Shown here: positions 48,969-64,000 of the stretch, in pieces
Position numbering within the stretch: position 1 is the first letter of the stretch
How the letters are laid out: the number at the start of each line of letters is the position of its first letter
Assembly: GCA_021613335.1 (NCBI GenBank)
Contig: JAJTWR010000419.1
Location: forward strand, 582,501-646,500
Length of the DNA stretch: 64,000 nucleotides
Origin: Whitmania pigra
Lineage: Eukaryota > Annelida > Clitellata > Hirudinida > Haemopidae
Direction: 5' to 3'
Made by a program: the position numbers and the translations under genes
Notes under the pieces: generated by a model
Seen by the model: only the letters and a program-made list of their open reading frames with translations
Databases searched by the model: none
What the model was told of the DNA's origin: nothing

Positions 48969-51900
48969 TTTTAACAACGAATCTGCAATAGAGTTTTACA
49001 GCATGGTTTAATGGCAACATATATTAAATTCTGTGCTCGACAACTTTATTCTATTAATCATTATCGACAAACAATTATAACTTAACATTCTTGTTAACAC
49101 AGCAATTATAACTTTCGAAATAAAATCTTCGACAAACTCCGTCAAATTACTTGCGACAAAGTTGAAAACAAACGGAATCTCTCGTGAAGTTTACTAAAAA
49201 GTTGAATAACCAGACGAATATTTATAACCTCGCACAGGGTTCAGTAAGTAGATCACTCGAAGTGATGAAACTGTTCACTCAGGAATCTGCTTTGAACTTC
49301 TGGGTCAAAAACTATGATTCTTTTTATTTAATAAACACTTGAATTACAAAATTCTTGTTAGTTCGAAAATAATTTTTATCAATGTTGCTAATTATGTTAA
49401 TATTAATATTTTCCAAATATCAGTTTTTAGATGTTGCGGGCATTCTGCACATTAACAAAATGAACAAGTGCTGTAATTAAATAATGACGTATTTATTATG
49501 CAACAACTTATGCTATAATTACTCTAAGCTTAATTTCAGAAAAATGTGTAAAATCTACTGATAATCCAACCAAACAAAGAAGGAAGATTCGAGAAATTTA
49601 AACTCACATGACCACATTAATATTCATGTCCACGTCGCAAGGACAAAACAGTCTTTATGTTATTGCGTCGCTAATAAACACGAGTTAATCTAACGATGTT
49701 AATTAGATGGTAGTAGCCATTAAGCGATCATTTATCACGTAACAATTGCCTAAAAATAATTACTTTTACGGACTCTAGGGGTAGAATTCAGTGCTCGAAA
49801 GACATACATCACTGTGTCACATTAGCTACGTTATCTTTGTAGGCCATGTTTTTTAAATGACTTTGTAGCGTCGTTTCAAAATGATAACCACGCCGCTGTT
49901 TTGCAATCTCTGGGATCAGCCCGAGGGAAGATTTTAATAGTAATTTTAGATCATCCTTGACACAATTCCATGGGTCGGAATGGAGTAGTATTCAAAATAC
50001 AAAGTTGCATTTTAATTTATCTGCTGACGTGTGCAATATACTTCTTAAAATTGTCGTCTCGAGACCACTCGACGGAGACATACGTGATTAAGACGTGATT
50101 TTCAAGTCTTAGAGACGTTAAGAAACAGGTGCACATCGACTTGATGAGAAAGTCAGTCCCTAAACAAACGGTTTATGACACGTATCTTGCCTCGGACGCT
50201 TCATAATTTGTTTATAATTGCTGGGATTCCAAAAAAACTTTTGACATCTATTCTCAAGGAAAATTGCGAAAGGCCTACAATGCCGTCGTACGTAAATAAC
50301 AATCGCTATTGTATTATTTTTTGGCCTGGAATTTCTCAAAATGACTGCTCTCGTTGGCTTAGAACAAATCCGTAGTCTGGCTACGGATGCACGAAGCAAA
50401 TAATTCAAAGATGTCTAAATAGCTTAAACCGATGCTTTGCGTTGTTCGTTGTAAAATGCCAGTTTACGAATCCTCAGTTGAAGAGGCGCATCTGGGCTCC
50501 TTAATCTCACGCAGTCATTAATAATATACAGGCGAACGGCCTCCTAATCTACTTTAAACCCAGAAATGGCCGCAACTCCGGCAATACATAACCGGTTGTG
50601 ATCCGCCTTATATGCAAAGGACTATAATCAAATAAATAAATAAATAAATGCTTTTAAGTCCCAAATATGTCTGAGCGTACCACCAGCAAGATGAAATTAA
50701 GTGAAGCGAAGTAAATTTTGACGAATGTTCGGTTCGCAATTAACCATTTCCACTCGCAATGCACCCACCCATTCGGAGTGAAAAGCAAATATCCAAAGTC
50801 GACCAAGACCACGTAGTCAGTGTACTTTGTATTTCCAGAAAGAAAGCATTAATCATTTATTATTTGGAAGATTCGTGAACAAAATATGATTTTACAACCA
50901 CTATTGTGAAGACTTTCGTGATAAACACTGTGTGTGTGTGTGTGTGTGTGTGCGATGTCATGGCTCATGAATCGCTATTTCAAAAGATGACGAAACAACT
51001 TGATGCAGGATCGAATCGCAGACAATAAATCTAAAACGGCCAAGAGTTATTCGCGAGTTTTTACCGCCATCCGTCGGTTACATCTTATCGAAATCGTCTT
51101 ACGCGGCATCAATATGCCACCATTTCTTGGCATAAGATTGTGCCGAGGTTGAACTAAGTAGAAAAGTCGTGATTTCCGAGACGGACTCAGACAAAGCAAC
51201 ACTGAAAAAGGCAAATGTCGTATTGCAAAACAAAGCCGTACAAACAAGGAGACGAACATGGATGACAAGCCTACTTTGGGACGACTAGCCAGGATAAAAA
51301 TTAACATTTCAATCACAGAATTGCACAGAGAAATCATCAGAGAAATGATTAATAATGATAAATGAATGTAAACTTTTTTGCATAATTCTCATTCAATGAA
51401 ATTTTCCGACCTCGTTATGCTTAATCACGTGAATTACTAATTGAGATTAATTCAAAATGAAAAACTTAAAAAAAAACGCAATGTAAAATGAAGCATACAG
51501 GCAGAACCATTTAAAAAAAAAAGTTGAGAAATGGCTTATCACCCTTCATAATGCCTTCCAGACATGAGGTGTTCGGTATAACCAGTGGAATCTAAGAAGT
51601 CCATTTGCACAAAAAGACCTTATTCTTGCAGTTTCGAGAAACAAATTTCAAAGCTTTCTTCATTTAAAGCGAAAGATTTTTTTTAACAAGTTGCTACGTC
51701 GGGCGATGACGTAAAAAAAAGACAATCCTTCAGCAAATGAAAAACAAAATTGCCGGCATTCACTGAGGTTACCCTTTGGCATGTCGAGAATAATTAAGTT
51801 AACGGAAACAGATCCGATTCTTACAAACAGCTTTTGAATTTCACTTCGGAAACAAAAATAAAATTCAAATATAAATGGGGAATGGTCCGATTGGAAGCAT

Positions 51901-52918
51901 GACTTACGATCGCATTTCTCTGCTATTTTTGAGGTTTCATTACACTTATAATCAATCGGAAACAAAAGATTTATTACCAAAGTTATTGTTCGGAAAACTC
52001 AAACAAAATAAAAAACCCCAATCAGATAGAACGAAGCAGAGAAACAGGACGCCGTTGTTTTTGAATGAACTGTTTATGAAATCAGGGATGACAGAAAAAG
52101 TAATAAAAAAATAAAAAAATTTAATTTAAAATTTTAAATTAAACATGAAAAGGAAAAATAAACAAATTAAAAAAATGTAAATTAAATTTAAAAAAAACAA
52201 GTTTGTCTTTGTTAAAAATTGTTAATTTGAAGAATTTTGGGAAGACATCAGTACAAGCGAATTTCAATTTGTGACACCAGCAAAACGATTAAAAACTTTC
52301 ATTTTCACGACGTCAAGAATAATAATTAAAAGTTTAATTAATTTTAGTTATCGACGCACAATTTTCATTCTAACAAAAAAATCTCGACAGAAAAGTAATT
52401 TAAACGACGAAGCTGACGACGCTATTGCTGTGAGTAGCAGACGATAGGAAAACACACGTTCGAAGAAAAAGCTAACAAAGGAACTTTTAAGCAATTAGAA
52501 AAAAGTCAAGCCAGATGAACGTAAACTTGATTTTGAAAAAAAAAACGACAACAACTGAATTTATGAAAAATGCAAAAATAGAATCGCGTAAACTTGCATA
52601 TATCCGTCTGGTTAAGCTCAGAAGCCATTGGTACGATGAACCGGATGAATGGAAGTGCATGAAACGAATGAAATAAAAACTAAATAATTCAACAAAAATA
52701 CTTCTCTTTTAGTTATTTTTTTTGTTCTAAAATTTCGAAATCTATAGCGCAATTCAACCGACAATTTTTCAAAAAATATTTCCGTCGATAATTCTCCCTT
52801 TTTAAAAGTTAAAATGATTTCATAATAACTTGCAATTAAACAGTCGATAAACGGATAATAACGCTATTAATATATATTACCGCAATGACATCAATAACAA
52901 TTAGGATGGGAGTAGAAT
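48969..52918. other. Gene-poor 4-kb intergenic region
   Basis: Between the perilipin start and the 3' end of the Eph gene I see no credible coding exon. Small open frames at 50,160-50,410, 51,047-51,337 and 51,660-52,114 have no recognisable domain. A (TG)n tract lies at 50929-50952. AT content rises after 52,080. Confidence 0.5.
50929..50952. repeat. (TG)n microsatellite
   Basis: Twelve TG dinucleotides without interruption. Confidence 0.95.
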
Positions 52919-53110
<192 letters not shown>

Positions 53111-53181
53111 TAGCATCATTAAATGAAGGAACACTCGTTTAATGTCATTAGTAAAAGGAAGTGAGACGTTCGTGCCTAAAT

Positions 53182-63916
<10,735 letters not shown>

Positions 63917-64000
63917 CTGGAATTGATTGGAAAAGTGGTGGCCATGTAAGATTGGCATTCATCATTTGTCATTCCATTCATCCAGTAATGCATACGTCTG

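Noticed and set aside
50160..50408. Possible integrase fragment (IIFWPGIS on plus strand)
   Set aside because: Only a few residues resemble the YWPG motif of retrotransposon integrases, and no zinc-binding or catalytic residues surround it.

Overview
The window is AT-rich metazoan nuclear DNA. Genes are split by short GT-AG introns, and introns and intergenic spacers are full of trinucleotide and tetranucleotide repeats. The content (Eph receptor tyrosine kinase, perilipin, KDM5-type protein, SOCS-box protein, mitochondrial ribosomal protein mL40, FAM3/ILEI-like secreted proteins) indicates an invertebrate animal. I could not place it in a phylum. Exon models were built by hand from splice-site phase and homology remembered at family level. 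Every multi-exon model listed as a complete gene closes in frame.

Region 1 (1-19.2 kb) is a tandem array of minus-strand, four-exon genes. They encode small secreted proteins: a signal peptide, a PAN/apple-like cysteine domain and an ILEI/PANDER (FAM3-type) domain. Four recent copies look intact (2.5-4.0, 6.4-7.8, 12.0-13.5 and 15.5-16.9 kb). One is a deletion-fusion pseudogene (9.6-10.2 kb). One is cut by the left edge next to a LINE 3' end, and one divergent copy ends the array (17.95-19.2 kb). Each spacer carries the same unexplained conserved element plus expanded ATT tracts.

Region 2 (20.6-28.8 kb, plus strand) is an eight-exon gene for a 1,839-residue nuclear-type protein with a helical N-terminal half, an AT-hook and seven C2H2/C2HC zinc fingers. 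I do not recognise the family.

Region 3 (31.2-64 kb) has five consecutive minus-strand genes: an intronless ankyrin/SOCS-box protein; mL40 (MRPL40); a 24-exon KDM5-like gene; a ten-exon perilipin with an acidic tail; and an Eph receptor whose 5' end lies beyond the right edge.

The most notable finding is the KDM5-like gene. It keeps JmjN, JmjC, C5HC2, PLU-1 and two PHD fingers but lacks ARID and PHD1. Both iron-binding histidines of the JmjC domain are replaced (Arg and Thr), so it is predicted to be a catalytically dead KDM5 paralogue. Other notable items are the PAN-ILEI array, an in-frame stop-free 303-nt 'exitron' in the Eph ectodomain, and a roughly 400-bp (GTGA)n array of splice-donor-like motifs abutting an Eph kinase exon.
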